Notes: a model not told the origin generated them from the sequence alone. A stretch of 64,000 bases of DNA from Dipylidium caninum (GCA_017562135.1 QEYB01001497.1:186001-250000), one strand, 5' to 3'. Positions 1 to 12,929 are shown, counted from the stretch's first letter. Program-made: numbers and translations.

Positions 1-1215
1 AGAGCGAAAGTGATTGAATTATGTGGACAGAGACGCTAATTCTTGCGTCTTGGGTACGGTAGCCGGTTAACATTCCCTAACATTCACTGTAACGTGTAGA
101 AACAAGACCACCGACGCGGTGATGCAAACCGCCTAATTGCGCTTCTGATCATGAAGTGGTTTCTACGAGGCGTCTATCTGTGCAGGATATCAATCGTAAA
201 AGAGGACTTAAGGAGGTCTCTTCACGTATCCTTGGGGTTTTACCAACTTAATCACATAACATGAGCTAGATGCAATTGTGAAAAGTGCTCAATAGGCGTT
301 TATCCGCTCCTGGGTTCACAAAATATGTTTGTCACCTATGGGGGTAAAATCGAGCTTGAAAGTAGAATGAGAGCGGTCATTTAATCCCTCAAATGATAGT
401 GATTGTCGTAGTTGTGGATGTGGAAGAAATACCATGGCATCCACGGCAATGTTTAACTGATGAAGGACTAAAGGTGTCACACAGACTAGTTTGGCGAGTG
501 CGAATTTATCTTTTTTACCTTAACTTGGGTTGCAGCAAGTTACGTTCTCTTTAATCCTCTTGTTAGTCGCTTATAAAGTCTTTCTCTTGGTAATATACTA
601 CATGACGTGTGTATTCTATTCTATAAGAGTATCCATGGTTCGCTTGAGTCAAGTGTCGGTGTGAAATTAAGCTCAGGTCTTGCATCTCTCAGAATTACTA
701 GTCATTTTTTTTCTTTACTACCACATGGTGGGAGGAAGTTGCCACGTCTTCCTTTTTTTCATTATTGTAATAATACTTTATTGTCGCCCATTAATTATAA
801 TTTTTCATGGATTTAGTTGGGAAGCCGTAAAACCGATGGACAGAGGCAGGATTTTAGGTACGTCACATTCCGACTTTTGGGAAGGTAGTTTTAGTCCCCA
901 CATTACTAGTCCTCCCGTTGCAATTCTTAAAACTTTAAGTTGCGGAGCATGTTTTTCTTATCTTGCTTTTGCTGATGGCTCCCCCGTATCCACATTTTAG
1001 TATCCACGATGGGCTGTTGTTGTGTCTCTACGTGATCACTCTCCACAATCCACTTTTCCACTCCCTCCTCTCCTGCTCTCACACCCATACCGACATAAAT
1101 CCGCACAATCTAATGGATCTTAACAGAAGTAAGACGGTATCTACTCAACCCATGCAGTCGCTAATTCCCTAAAGAGATAACCATCCTCTCTTCTCCTTTA
1201 TGTCTCTTTTATCAG
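1..1215. other. Probable ARMH3 intron or upstream sequence, no exon recognised
   Basis: This stretch precedes the first ARMH3 exon I can recognise. That exon opens after an acceptor ending at 1215 and starts inside a codon, so the N-terminal half of the protein must be encoded to the left, here or outside the window. The open frames present (607-816, 680-1000, 963-1172) have AT-rich, low-complexity translations, show no family resemblance and lack convincing splice borders. I see no RNA gene or repeat. Confidence 0.5.
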
Positions 1216-4200
1216 GCTCGTCTTTCGGTAAATTGACAAATTTCAGCGAGATGGACCTGACAAATGAAAACTACACACTTTCAACATTAGCCCTCGATCC
1301 TCGCAATCTGATGGCTGATCTCATTGAATACGCCTCCATGGTCATGCAAGGCATTCGTGGCAGTATGTTCCTCCTCTTCCTCTCTGAAATCTCCTTCCAT
1401 GAACTAGAGTCATTCCCTACTCAATCTATGCTAAATTATTCAAATTTAAGAAGACGGCCACACAACCAACGACTGAGATCACCCTAACTAAGGCGCCGAT
1501 TGTTTTCTTTTCGGTAGGATAAGACTCCGCTTTAGCCGCCTTGAAAATGTCTCCCTCCCTTTGGCTAATTTACTATCCGAAGTCGTGAAAATGCTGTTAT
1601 TTTAAGACGTTGATTTAATAATGATGATACTCGCTTTCCCTATTCCTCTTAACTACGATCTTCAAAAGGAGGGAGGTAAGATGTGGTGGCTGCTTATGGC
1701 AGCCATGTGACGCAGAAGTTGCTGTGCTATCAAAACGGCTACTTTTTGTGAATGTAAAGCCTTTCGACGGTACCCTTTTCTAGACTATATACGATATACC
1801 TCCTGAGTGTGTAGTTTTCCGTTTGACCATCACTAAGTTCACCGGAAGGATTCTGGAAATGTCAAAAGTCTGCCAATTTATAGTATTCCTGTGTCATTAA
1901 TCATGCTTTTGTGATTTGTGATTCAGACAGTGGAATCTCAAGGTTAATTATTATTAGGGTGGTTCACAATCTTCCCTTTTGACATAAACCTGCGGCCAGT
2001 GAAATATGAGTCGCCGTCTGAGAAAGGATTTCCTTAAGGAGAAATGACCCACCTAGGTGGTTAGTTTAAGCTTTTCGAGAGCGAAAATCGCCTTGCATTC
2101 GAAGGATACGAAGAGTAAATTGATGCAGAGACACAAAGGCTACTTTTTTCCTTGAAAAGTTCAGTCTCTGCATGCTATTTTATTGCAGTCGTTTTGTCCA
2201 AAGTTGTTCCCCAAAAAAGGCTATCACTGAAATCCTTTACAGTACTTTTCCGTTGCTGTCGCAAGGAATGAAGAAGACCATTTCTGCGCTCTGTAGTTTG
2301 TCAGTCACTTCAGAGGAAGGTAAGGAGAGGCTTCAGTGAACTCAAATTGACTCCTTCGTCTCATAATAAGCTCGGTGTGGGAAAACAACCACTCCTCTGA
2401 CTTTTGTCTTTCTCCCTCACCGGTATTGCATCTTCTCCGATGCATATAAAACTACATTTGAGCCATTTTTCGTATATTAAAGTGGACGACCGATTCTCTG
2501 ACTCCATAAATAACTTTTGACGAACAGCATTTCGTGCCCTACCACTTACCTATGCAGTGGCCTTTAAAGATAAACTCATTTGTAGTCTGAGATTAGTGGA
2601 GCATGTCCAATTCAGGCGTGTTTTTTCACTTTGAGAAGCTTAATTCTTTCTCTTTCACAAAATTTCTCTATCAAATGAAACCAGTGAGTCTCCACTTTGT
2701 TTTGTCACCATTTTATGGGATAACGCTTTTACACATTGTCAATCTTTCTCGAGGAAAGAGACAGGTATTTCGCCTATTCCACTTGCACACTTTTTATTGT
2801 CATACCTTTTCTTTTTATTCTACAGATATCGGTCGCCTGAAAACGTGTGACCTCTGCTTCAAAATACTCTCCCAAGCCACCAAGGTACCCATCTCTTCCT
2901 CGCACTTTCTCTCATTCTAATCCTCCCTTTTTTTCCGCCGGTCCAGAACTTCTCCGTCTGCTGCTTTCTCCACGACTACAATATTCACTTCACCATCCAA
3001 CTGCACAGGGCGGTGAGTATTAAAATTCCATTCCTTCTTTTATGTCTAATGCCAATTTCTCCAATTTACCGCCTTCATCTTCGCGGATTTTGTCGAATAA
3101 CTCATTTGCTCCGTCATCTTGTGAGCCGTCATTATCACCGAGACGTGGCTTCTTTACCCCACAAATTCGCTTCTCTTGTTGGATTAATAATTTTGCCTCT
3201 TCCATACCATCAAGACTAGTCCGGTAGATCTTTGATGAAGACGAATGATGGTGTTGTCTTATGCCCATTTCAGCATCTTCGTCATCGCAAATCTACCGTC
3301 TCTCTTCTCGATCGCAGTTCCACCAACACCATGGCGGCTGTTCTTCTGGGTATTGCCTTCATTATCCCTTAACACTCTTCCTCTCGCGTTATTGTGGTCA
3401 CATTAGCCATCTATCCACCCTTGTGAAGGTCTCCGCACCTTCAATTTCCTCCTCATCTAAACAGCCGAGAATGCTTTTTAGTAGGCCTTATAATTTTACT
3501 GTTTCAACGCGATTCGGATGTTCAAGCTGTGCTGGCGTCCGGCAAATACACAAAAAATCACTCAAACCGAAGGAAACAAGTCGTCACTTAAGTTGACCCC
3601 GCACTTACTAGCCCCAATTGGTTTCAGATTTGCTGGTAGAATTCTTCTGCACCCACCTAATGAAGTCCTTCCCCTTCGAAATTCATGGGTGAGTGTCACC
3701 ACCCACCTGTTCCGTCTATTAGTGCGTACTTCCTTTTAGTCTTTTTCCTTTCTATTTTCACATTAGACAATGTTTAAACATTTGTTACCACTTGCTGTCA
3801 CATCAGAGGGAACACAACATTCGATTGAATTACGATTGGAAGCAGTTGTGGAAAGGTAGGTGTTTACAACTTCATGGGCCATGTCCCCCTCCATCTAGCT
3901 CTCTTCGACCTAATAAATTTTGTCATCAAGCCCGATGGCCCGTGCATTTGTGAGGAGACTTTCACCATCCTACTAAAGGTGCGCCTCTCCTTTCACCTCT
4001 CTTCTTCCGCTCCTTTCATTCCTCATGATACATCGGTTTTTTTTCTGCCTCTCTTTTGCCTTTCCACCTCAGATTGTGGGCATTTTCAATTTCTTCTTCA
4101 CCTTCGGTGACTGCTTTCTGCTGGGTCCCAGCACTTATGATGACCTCTACTACGAGCTCATTCGTATGGATGAAAGAGTGAAATCGCTAGTCAAGTTTGG

Positions 4201-6217
4201 TGAGTGTTTGATTGTAAAAGCAGTCTAAGCTAAGACGACTCTGTCCTTCTCTTAGAACACGCTTCCAGCATGTAGCTACCAAGTCGCTTGAAGGAAAGAA
4301 CTTCAGAAATAAGTCACAGCGCACCCAACAGGTTGTCGCTAAGCTTTTGTTAGGATAGAGGCAGTGATGACACGCAGACTGTCAACATCAGTCATCGGCA
4401 TCGTGCTCAAAGGATAAAGAAATTAAGCTGTCAGTTTATCTCTTTTGCTCTTATCGGGTGACACGTTTTGGTAGAAGGCGTGTATGAGCCTCTTCTATGC
4501 CACTCTATTTCGCAGAAGAAGCATATTCACTCTTCTAGGGATTAACGACTGGAATGCATTAGATACAAATTCGGCACGGTAGATCTAAGCCTGTGGAATA
4601 TGAACTATGAGTTCGAAGTTAACTGACAAGGTTTGGTACTTCGACAGGGTCAAATACTGCGTCCCCTTTTCGTACTTTTGTAGCTGATGACTACACAAGT
4701 GAGGATGTCTACCGGTCTTTGGCTACAGATCTTCGTGATTCTCTCACGAATTTGGAGTGAGTTTGCTCCCATTTCTCCTTAACCCCTACTGCTCAGCTTG
4801 TTTCATTGCCTTTTGCTGAAATATTCACCTTAAATTAGTGCACATTTTATGGAAACATCATTTTTTCTCCAGAAATGATCCATCAACCCTCACCGCCTCT
4901 TAGCTGTTTCCCCTCTAAATTGTCCATACCCCAGCGAATCGCCTCCAAGGGGTTTATTGTGAAGCTTGAGCCATTTATTGGTGTTCGAACAAGGTAAACA
5001 AGAGCGATAAATGGCAAAGCTCCATCTCCTCCTTAACCCGGACTGTTGTTGTTGAGGCTCCTTTTTCTTACACCGCAACCGGGTGTTCTTGTGTTTTATC
5101 GTCGGTAGAAGATTACTTAAAAGAGATTGGGTTAGCACATCTCCTCCCCCTCCTCTTCCTCCTCGGTGTCTCTTGAAGCGGAGCATTGTAACCTTGTAAT
5201 GATGCTGATGCTAACGAGGGAGCCATCAAAATCCAGCTAAACCACGTTCTCAACCACCGCTTATATCTAAGTTTCGCGACAATATACCTCACTAGTGTCA
5301 TCATCCCAGACCTCACAAGAGTTCAATAAGAGAGCTTCTGGTGTTATGGTGCCGGTTTATATTTTTCTGAATGGATCAGGTGATTTTTTTCAACACATTT
5401 TTAACCTCTAAATTGGAGGAGGCGGTTTCGAGAGGAAAATGGAAGAGAGCGATGTGTTTAACGTAACCAGAGGCATTTGAGAGACCTTTCACGTCAGAGA
5501 GAGGGAGGAGACGTCGAGATTCCGAGATCCTTTTTGACTGCCTAAAACCAAGGCGTTTTTTTTATTTGTTGATTGTGTAGAACAATTGTGAAACACTTCA
5601 CCAGCAAGATTTCTGCTTACGTTACCAACGGTAGTATCGCCTCATTGACTGAAATGCAGGTACGTGGTCTTTCACTCCTCCCCACGTCAATCCAACCTGG
5701 AATGGTATAAATAAATTCTGCTTTTTTTTCTGCTACTCAGGTTTTTGAAATCATCCAGAAGAATTATGAATCTCTGGAGCTTAGGGTGTACGACTGTCTA
5801 CCCAGATACTACGAACAAACGGTGGCCGAAATGGAGGAATCCAATGATCGTCTGGTATGTGTATGGCGTAATAAATTGCTATGATTAACTATGGCTATCA
5901 GTAACTTTTTACGTTTTATGTTAAAGTGGTTTTGGTTTATTTGTATTGCTAGTCTTAAAATACACACACTATTTTATCCAACTATTCACTTGCCGACAAA
6001 TTACTACGATGACGCGCGCGCCTCCAAGCCCTTGGGATTGCAGGGGGTACACTTTTAATTAAATCATACGGATGGAAGTGGATTTTAACTTTATAATTGT
6101 GCTTTATCTTTTTCTTCTATTTAGTTGGTTGAAATTGTTCGAGGCCTTCGGAAGACTTGTCTGGACGCCTCGATAGCATATCAATCCCGATTCGCTGAAC
6201 TGGCTGTAATACATTGA
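1216..6217 (+). CDS. ARMH3: ARMH3 (C10orf76) homologue, C-terminal half, 12 exons
   Basis: The family is an armadillo-like helical Golgi protein that in animals binds PI4KB and the ARF exchange factor GBF1. The exons read as 1216-1362, 2826-2884, 2947-3012, 3274-3349, 3628-3688, 3767-3855, 3899-3978, 4073-4199, 4648-4756, 5581-5659, 5741-5854 and 6125-6217. All junctions are GT-AG and all phases agree, giving about 365 residues and a TGA stop at 6215-6217. Diagnostic blocks include LLVEFFCTHLMKS, NYDWKQLWKALFDLINF, GDCFLLGPSTYDDLYYELIR and, near the end, KHFTSKISAYV followed by MQVFEIIQKNYESLELRV, which match the conserved C-terminal domain of ARMH3. The human protein is about 690 residues, so roughly half is missing at the window edge. 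Introns range from 62 to 1463 nt. An AATAAA lies at 6699-6704. The homology call is firm; the first exon's 5' border is the weakest point, with an alternative acceptor at 1246. Confidence 0.85.
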
Positions 6218-7163
6218 TTAATTTTGAGGTCTGATGAATTGCGTTCCATTTTATATATTTTTTTTGTGAATAACAGTTATTTCCGAACTGGAGGTCTTAT
6301 TAAATTTGACCCTATGGGAGGGAGGTGGTGAAAGGGGGTTTTGATGACGATAAAACAATCTGCTAATGCTTCCTGTGTCCTTGATACAAAGATGTAGTTG
6401 GGGGTGCAATATGGATTTGAAGCAATTTGCTACACGTGGAAGTTCGTTAGCATGAATTTTGTTTGTATAAGCGGAGATAATAGAAATCTACTTGGCCGTG
6501 GTTAAAATGCTCTCAGGTTATGGTATAGAATTAAGATAGTATGACCAAATGCAAATTTGCAGGAAACACCTCACGGAAACTAGCAAATGTGAAGCAGCGG
6601 TTTTTAATGTAACCAATCAACATTTAAAAAGATAGTTAAAAGGTGGGGCGTCTGAGATAGGATCATTAAGATTTGAGTTATGGTAAATTTAAAAACATAA
6701 TAAATACAGTTTCAGCAACTGGCACCAAATTTCTAAAGATATGAGAGGTCTGTCGGAAGCCTAACAGTCCTGGAGATGGAAGAATAGATGGGTAAAAATA
6801 ATCGGATTTAAAGTTATGTGAGTAGGGATAAATGATGTTAGTGGCTGCGATCTGCAGTGAATGAGGTATTGAGAAAACTAAGAAACTATTTATAGGTTGG
6901 CGGTACCATTCTGGTGGCTTGAACACATATTACCAAATTCTTTCAATTATTAATTGTGCATGTTGTGGAATTTTCACTTGATTCAGCTAAGCCCAACCAC
7001 ATTTTGTCCAACGCCAAAATTGTACACGCAATTAAATAAGCAATTTAGGCGGAAGCATTAGAGCTTATATCTATCTTTGCATCCCACTAATTTTTTATAA
7101 AAGATTTTTTCGTTTTACCAGGCTACTACAGCAGTCCCTTAAAACGATATTTTCAATCCGAAG
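6218..7163 (+). other. ARMH3-SUMO intergenic region
   Basis: This holds the AT-rich 3' end of ARMH3 (AATAAA at 6699-6704) and the 5' leader of SUMO. A pyrimidine-rich tract ends in an AG at 7130-7131, 32 bases before the SUMO ATG. It could be the acceptor of a 5'-UTR intron or of spliced-leader trans-splicing, which is known in flatworms. The minus-strand open frame at 6678-6926 resembles no family I know and was not called. Confidence 0.4.
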
Positions 7164-7577
7164 ATGGGTGACAATAATGCTCAGAAGGTATCGGTATCGT
7201 TATTTTTTCCTGTTTATCTGACTGTTTTGGTGAAATGACTATGTACCCCTCTATAGGAGAAGAACAATGAACCCATAAACCTTACCGTTCATGGTCAGGA
7301 CGGCTCTGTAATCCACTTTAGAATCAAGCGCACTACGCCCTTAAAAAAGCTGATGAACGCCTATTGTCAACGGCTGGTACATTGTTATTTGGAATCCTTA
7401 GACTTTAGGGTTTAACCCTCACAAATGTCCGTTTCACCTGCGATGGTGAGCATGTTCAGTACGAAGATACCCCCGAGTCGGTAAGGTGGTCAATTATCTC
7501 ACTACACACATGCATAGTTGGACCTTAATGACAATGACACGATAGAGGTTTTCCAAACCCAGACCGGTGGAGTTTAA
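7164..7577 (+). CDS. SUMO: SUMO (small ubiquitin-like modifier)
   Basis: This encodes the ubiquitin-like modifier conjugated to lysines of nuclear and other proteins by the E1 (SAE1/SAE2), Ubc9 and E3 ligases. The four exons are 7164-7187, 7257-7376, 7409-7480 and 7518-7577; introns are 69, 32 and 37 nt, and all phases are zero. The 91-residue product has a short charged tail, then the beta-grasp fold with [48 protein letters not shown] and [13 protein letters not shown]. It ends in Gly-Gly plus one residue (Val), so a SENP protease would need to remove only that residue. The tail has no psi-K-x-E consensus like that used for chain formation by mammalian SUMO2/3. An AATAAA is at 7807-7812. 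The start is the only ATG in frame after the acceptor at 7131. Confidence 0.93.
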
Positions 7578-8349
7578 CAAGCATTTACGTGTATATTACA
7601 TCTTTGTTACAGTACTACGTTTTTTTGCTCTGGTGCCGTCGGGTGTGAAGATACTTGCGCATTCGTTTTCCGTACCGAATGTCTCCTGGCGGACCACTAA
7701 TTATTGTGTGGTCATAACTGCATTTTTGCGTCGACATTAGGCCCAAAATCTTCCTCATTTCCTCTCGACATGCCACCTCAATCTGCACCCTTTCATGATT
7801 ATAACTAATAAAAACGTTGAGGAATCAATGGTGGGTCGTCTGGATTTTGTCCTCTGATTGTTGCTTGTTGGTATCCTTGGGCTGTCACCAATCAGATGTC
7901 CGCGTAATTTCGCTGCGCTTTCTGATTGTGTCCGCCGCCGTGGTGGCGATCGCTCCATTCGTGATTCTGGTCGGGTGTACTTCGTGCTAGGATAACATGG
8001 AGGTCGAGTTGGCTCTCGGCAGTCGGCGGTTGTGAGAATCTCCTATTTCGCGGATGGCGTACCGTTGACTTTCGAAATGTAGATGCGGTCGGTGTATTTT
8101 ACGAAAGTTGATTCGGGCAAGGAGAGCATAGACTAAGATTTGCAATGTTGAAATGGCTCGCAGTCCGGTCTGCCAAAGGAAAATAGCCTTAAGCATCGGA
8201 TTCCCGTTGAAGATTCAGTCGAAATTCGGTGAGCAGCTTGACGCGCACACCGCTGTTATCGATTGGCAGCGAATTTTGTCGCCGACCTGTCTAGCACACG
8301 CTCGCGCGGCATAAAAGATAGCCAGACACACGCGCACGTCGAAAGGCCT

Positions 8350-8370
8350 ATTGGTCAGTTGTGAACCAAT
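8350..8370. promoter_or_regulatory. Inverted CCAAT-box pair, ATTGGT-N9-ACCAAT
   Basis: Two perfect 6-base arms sit 9 bases apart. CCAAT is the core recognised by NF-Y. A TATA-like string, CATAAAA, lies about 40 bases to the left. No downstream gene was recognised on either strand, so a promoter role is only a suggestion. Confidence 0.3.
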
Positions 8371-9083
8371 GGGCTTGGTTGACATTTATGTTTTTTGTTT
8401 ATTTTTTTCATCGGTAACTGATGTTTTAACCGTGTTTCGGCTTCTCGGCCAACTTTGAGACGAGGCACATTGGGACGAACTTGTCTGAAGAACAGTTGAT
8501 CTACTTCTGTCGTTTCTGCGTGTTATCTGACATTTTCGTTCGCCAAAAATCTCGAGTTTTATCTCGTGTAAATGACGGAATCTAGACTTATTACGTATTG
8601 TGTGGAGTGCCATAAGTTCCTTACTCTCTCCTTGTTAAACAGACTGGTTTGTTTAGATTCGAACAGGTCACATCTTGGTATTGTGAACGCTTTATTTTTA
8701 AGCCCTTCGTCGAAAATTCATCTCATATGATCCAAGCGGTGTATGCCTGCGTTGTCTTGACCACTTAGGTCATTAGAGCCAATCTGACCCTAAAGAACTA
8801 AACTATGCCTCCTTTAATTCTCCAGGTGCTTCTTTTTCGCATTGTGAAAATCACCAACATACGCCCAGTTCACTGCGCTATGTCATTTGGCCTTATACAA
8901 ATTAGGCAGTAATCAAATTCACGCAGATATGGCGTATGTTAGAAATAGACATTGAACTTTGTTGTGGGTATGAAATACTTCAAAACCGATGCAATATGCC
9001 AAAATGAGCTCACGCATTTCCTCAAATTTATTTTAATTTCAGTTCAGAGCTTAAAGGCAAAGCTTCTGCCGCTGCGGCCTGTG

Positions 9084-9104
9084 ATTGGTCGCCTGCCAAC
9101 CAAT
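9084..9104. promoter_or_regulatory. Second inverted CCAAT-box pair, ATTGGT-N9-ACCAAT
   Basis: It has the same arms, orientation and 9-base spacing as the pair at 8350-8370, with an unrelated spacer. The match in geometry is what makes it worth listing. Confidence 0.3.
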
Positions 9105-11500
9105 AGACGTACAGCAATTCCCGTCTGCTCTCTAATTATTTCACCCTAAACTCGGCAGCATATGCCCAATTCAGTAGTATATTTCCACTGTACCTGTGTC
9201 GATAAAGACTTTATTCTAACTGAGTTGAGGGTTTTTTTTGAGTTGTACAAGTTAAACCTGAGGAGACTACGCATCTCCATTACGTCGGAAACTTATACTC
9301 CGTTGAGATTATCCAGCCCTGTCCGGTTTTCAGACATCTTTTTCGTTTAAACTGGCTAAACGGTAATTAACTTGCGGTAATAAGGAGATCTCACGTTGAC
9401 AACAAAGGATATGAGGTGGGTCAGGTTGGTGAGGCCACGAGAACCCGAGACGGCTGCCTTTCATAATCTCCGCAGTTTAATGACATCAATATGACCACGT
9501 AAAGCTGGTCGAGGTGGCCTTCAAGTCATTTCCCTATGGAAACGTCTCCGTCTCCACAATCTCTCGACTGGTTACTAGCAAAATCGAGGCCTCGGAACGC
9601 GAGGTCGGTTTGTTCGGAGGTCAAATGTACGGTAGGTTGCGTTAGGCAATGCAGTGCCGAACACAACCACCTCGTGCTCATTCTGATGCCTTAGACACAC
9701 TGCCAGTCATTCAGTCGACACAACGCATGATACACAGTGGTTCGGTAAGAAGAAGACCCCAATCAGCCTTCACTTGAGGCTAACTTGCAGCCTCTCAAGC
9801 TGTCTCCACCAGTTAGCAGACTGCAGGCGCTCATAACTGGTCGGGCGGGGAATAAAATCGTGGACACGTGTATAGCCAACACCAAGTGGTCCCAGTGTTA
9901 AGCTTCCTAACAGTCACAAACACACGGAAGACTTCTATGTAAAAGTAGAGTGGAGGAAGGCTAAAAACGGGAGTGCGTTCTGAAAACTGCAGTGAAATAT
10001 GCTTAGGAGGAGACTAAACAACCACCTGGGAGCCCTCGTGCGGCCTGCAAACACAGCTTCTAGCGCGTTCAGACACCGGAGTGAGATGCCAAGTTGGTGT
10101 GACAGCCTCTCTCTTCCCCTCTTTCTTCCCCCGCACTGTGCTCACACCAACCCACGACTTGTCATTACTTGACCAGAGACTTACAACTTGACAGCAATTC
10201 CTAAGTTCGGCACATAAATACACAATGTTATCAATGGATAATGTGTGACAAGGCAGTTTTTTGGCGGTTCAACAAGGCTGTGTAGAACAATGACCGATAG
10301 ATGTAGTCAGGTGCGGCAATTGTTGAGAACAGGTTGGGTCTACCTTCAAATCGGCATATTAAAAACGAGGAAATTCCGGCGTTTACGATCCGAGGGGACT
10401 GAAATCAGCCTGCAGGTGAGGGAAACCCGTCCATGTGTAGGCAAGTGGCGTAGAGAGTCAGTGAGGAGGAAAGAAAAAGTTTCTCAAGACCTCTCTCAGT
10501 GCAAAAATCACAAGGTCATTGGCGCGCTTGACAGTAGTGGGAATAATAAGCCGCAGGCAGGCAATGGGGCGTGTTTCCAATCGAGGTCAAGGTGAGGACG
10601 CGCCTGATTGGTGGGTGTACGCCTCCCGGATTGGTTCGTTGTGACTGCATTCTCCCTGCGGGTCGAGAGTGAGACACGTAGGCTTTGAAGGGCATAGTTG
10701 AGGGTAAACATGAGATAGATTAGTTAAATACAATTTGCTTACGCACATTTTGGAGTAGTGGAAATTAAACCAGGTGGCAGATAAAAGATCTTAACAGCAA
10801 CTTCCGTGTCTGCTGACAGCCATTTGGCGAGGTTGTCCGCCAATTGCCCTATTCTGTGTCCCTTTGAGCGGTCGCCTCCTTCTCCCGACTACTCAGAGCC
10901 TTGGGGTAGCCGCAGTCCGCCTTCATATTGAGTGTGACATTGAGAAGATTTCAAGGGTTTAAATTTATGGAAGACGGCTTCCTTGTGGGGGAATGTCAAA
11001 AAGAGGGGCAAAGACCCCGAGCGTCAAAATTATATAAAGTAATTGAAGCATTTAATACAGATGGGTGAGATTTTTGGTTAACGGACATGCCTCGATCTGT
11101 TCCCTCAACAAAGAACTTAACCACATCTTGGCAGAATAGAAAGGTTCCAATGATGCATTTTGCTTTAATTGCACAACCGAAATCACGCAGCCTTAAGCCA
11201 AATTTTTGAGTAATGGACCTCTTCATGATTAAAGCGTGCGATGGGAATAGCCACTTAGCTTTACCGACCGCGTCTCCCCCTAGTTATATCCAATTAATAC
11301 CACCTATTTCATGCTAATTAAGCACGCTTAAATATTGTAAATTCCTGGCCTCTTCTTCAACTGGGCACAACAAAACCAAATCGAAAAAACGCTACTAAAC
11401 TGTAATCAGTAGGTACATTTCTTTGCAAAGGGGCGCTGAGAAGTTTGATCCGCTCTTCCGCAAGGTAAAGAGGAAACACCATTCCTGCAAAATCCATATA

Positions 11501-11506
11501 TTTATT
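11501..11506 (-). terminator. Annexin poly(A) signal (AATAAA on minus strand)
   Basis: TTTATT on the plus strand reads AATAAA on the minus strand, 84 bases past the annexin stop codon. It is the first canonical hexamer downstream. Confidence 0.6.
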
Positions 11507-11589
11507 TTACTTCATTTCAGACCAAGAAGGGCAATAAAAGCCGAAGAGGAATCTAGTAAGCAGAGGATGATGTTGAAGAAAGCAAGTCC

Positions 11590-12929
11590 TCATTTCTTTA
11601 CTAGTGCTTCATCTCCAATTAGAGTGAGCAAGGCCAGTCGATAATCGCCCGAAGTATCGTCCTAAAACCAAGGAGTTTCCGTTTTTCATATAAAGTCGGA
11701 AAAGGATAAGTGACACTGCATGAAACCTACCCTAATAAACTCTCCTAACGTGCTCTCGTACTCCGCCTTGAAAGCGTCTTTGATTTGCACCATGTCAATT
11801 TCGCATCTAGTTATAATCACTCGTATAAGTGAATCGTCGTCTGTGCCCATACCCTTGATTGCGCGATGAAGAATCTTTGCGAAAAATGCGGGTTTATTCT
11901 GAATTGATCGCACTAAAATTAAGGATATTACGGTTTATGGTGTTGGCAGTAGATTGATAAAGTTATAGATTGACTAACCTATGCTCAAAAATGCACGTAA
12001 AACGTCCCCAGACATCTCGGATTTGAGAGCCTCTTCTACCGTACTTTTGCTCATCTTCTCATACTCCTCGAATACGGCTCTCAAATGAGCATTTGATCGC
12101 GACATGAGGATTTCATTAAATCTGAAAAACCACACAACGCACCGGTTAAATAACTGTTACTGAAATTTAAACAGTAGCATCAAATAAGATACTTCGATTC
12201 GTCTGTTCCCTTTTTTTTCTCCCCTGCTGCCAGCAGCTCCTCAGCGTCTTTGCGAGCCTTATTCCGATCAAAAGTTGCACTGTCATCCCTGTTGCCTTGA
12301 AGCAAAGAAACTAACAGCCTCTGGAAGTGCCCTGACGTATCATCACGGACGTCTTTTTCGAGGTCGCGATTAAAAACTGGAAGGAATGTTTAAATAAGGA
12401 CACATTTTAGGCGAACCGGCTGCATAACCGCGTATAATAATCTTTTCATGTTATTTAATTGTTACGCGGTACCTCTCTTATAGGCCTCCTTGATTTTCAC
12501 GATTTGAGGGTTGGTGCGACAACAGAGTATCTCAATAAGACAGTCTTCATCGGTACCGATACCCTCCAAGGCCTCCCTCAGTTCTTCAGCATCGAATACC
12601 TCGGGCTCCAAACAGAGCGCGCGACAGATCTTGAAGAACTTGCCACTTAATTCACTGTCCAGTTCATCAATGAGATCCAACCCGAAGAGTGTTTTAAACT
12701 GCTTCACTATGTTGAGACGTTGGCTGATAGAACGGCGTGCAAGAACGTCGATGATAGCTTTTTCGTCGGTGCCTAGGCCTTTCATCGCCTTCCGCAAAAG
12801 CTGGCAGTCGGAATTGCAGTCAAAGTTGGACACAGCTTTCAAGGTGCCTTCACTCTGCGGCGGACAATGTGAGTTTAATTAGATTGTATACCTGAGTGGC
12901 CTGGATGTTGAAAGGTGGTTGACTGCCAT
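11590..12929 (-). CDS. Annexin, four repeats
   Basis: Annexins bind acidic phospholipid in a calcium-dependent way. Exons, read on the minus strand, are 12929-12892, 12852-12473, 12376-12193, 12121-11979, 11912-11731 and 11661-11590. The model gives 332 residues in frame throughout. All four repeats are visible. Repeat 1 has MKGLGTDE and repeat 2 has [15 protein letters not shown], both canonical type II calcium loops. Repeat 3 has the altered [12 protein letters not shown], and repeat 4 has IKGMGTDD. The protein ends with [20 protein letters not shown], a typical annexin C-terminus. The N-terminal tail is short. The ATG at 12929 gives [12 protein letters not shown] and a 39-nt intron; in that case the acceptor is CAGAG rather than CAG. 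Alternatively, exon 12854-12473 joins the upstream DZANK1-like gene, since its phase-0 start would accept that gene's exon ending at 13041. The core call is firm; the start is uncertain. Confidence 0.9.

Larger units (their letters stand above)
7578..11589. other. 4-kb intergenic stretch, no recognised gene
   Basis: This separates SUMO (+) from the annexin (-), whose 3' ends face each other. Several open frames of 60-116 codons occur (minus: 7755-7958, 7987-8196, 8386-8613, 10996-11226; plus: 10245-10595). None shows a family motif or splice structure I recognise. GC is higher at about 7.8-8.4 kb and 9.4-10.7 kb than in the flanks. It contains two CCAAT-box pairs of identical geometry, listed separately. 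It may hold a decayed element, a lineage-specific gene or a non-coding transcript; I cannot tell which. Confidence 0.5.

Noticed and set aside
9400..10700. Possible LTR or SINE
   Set aside because: No terminal repeats, A/B-box promoter, poly(A) tail or target-site duplication could be identified by eye.
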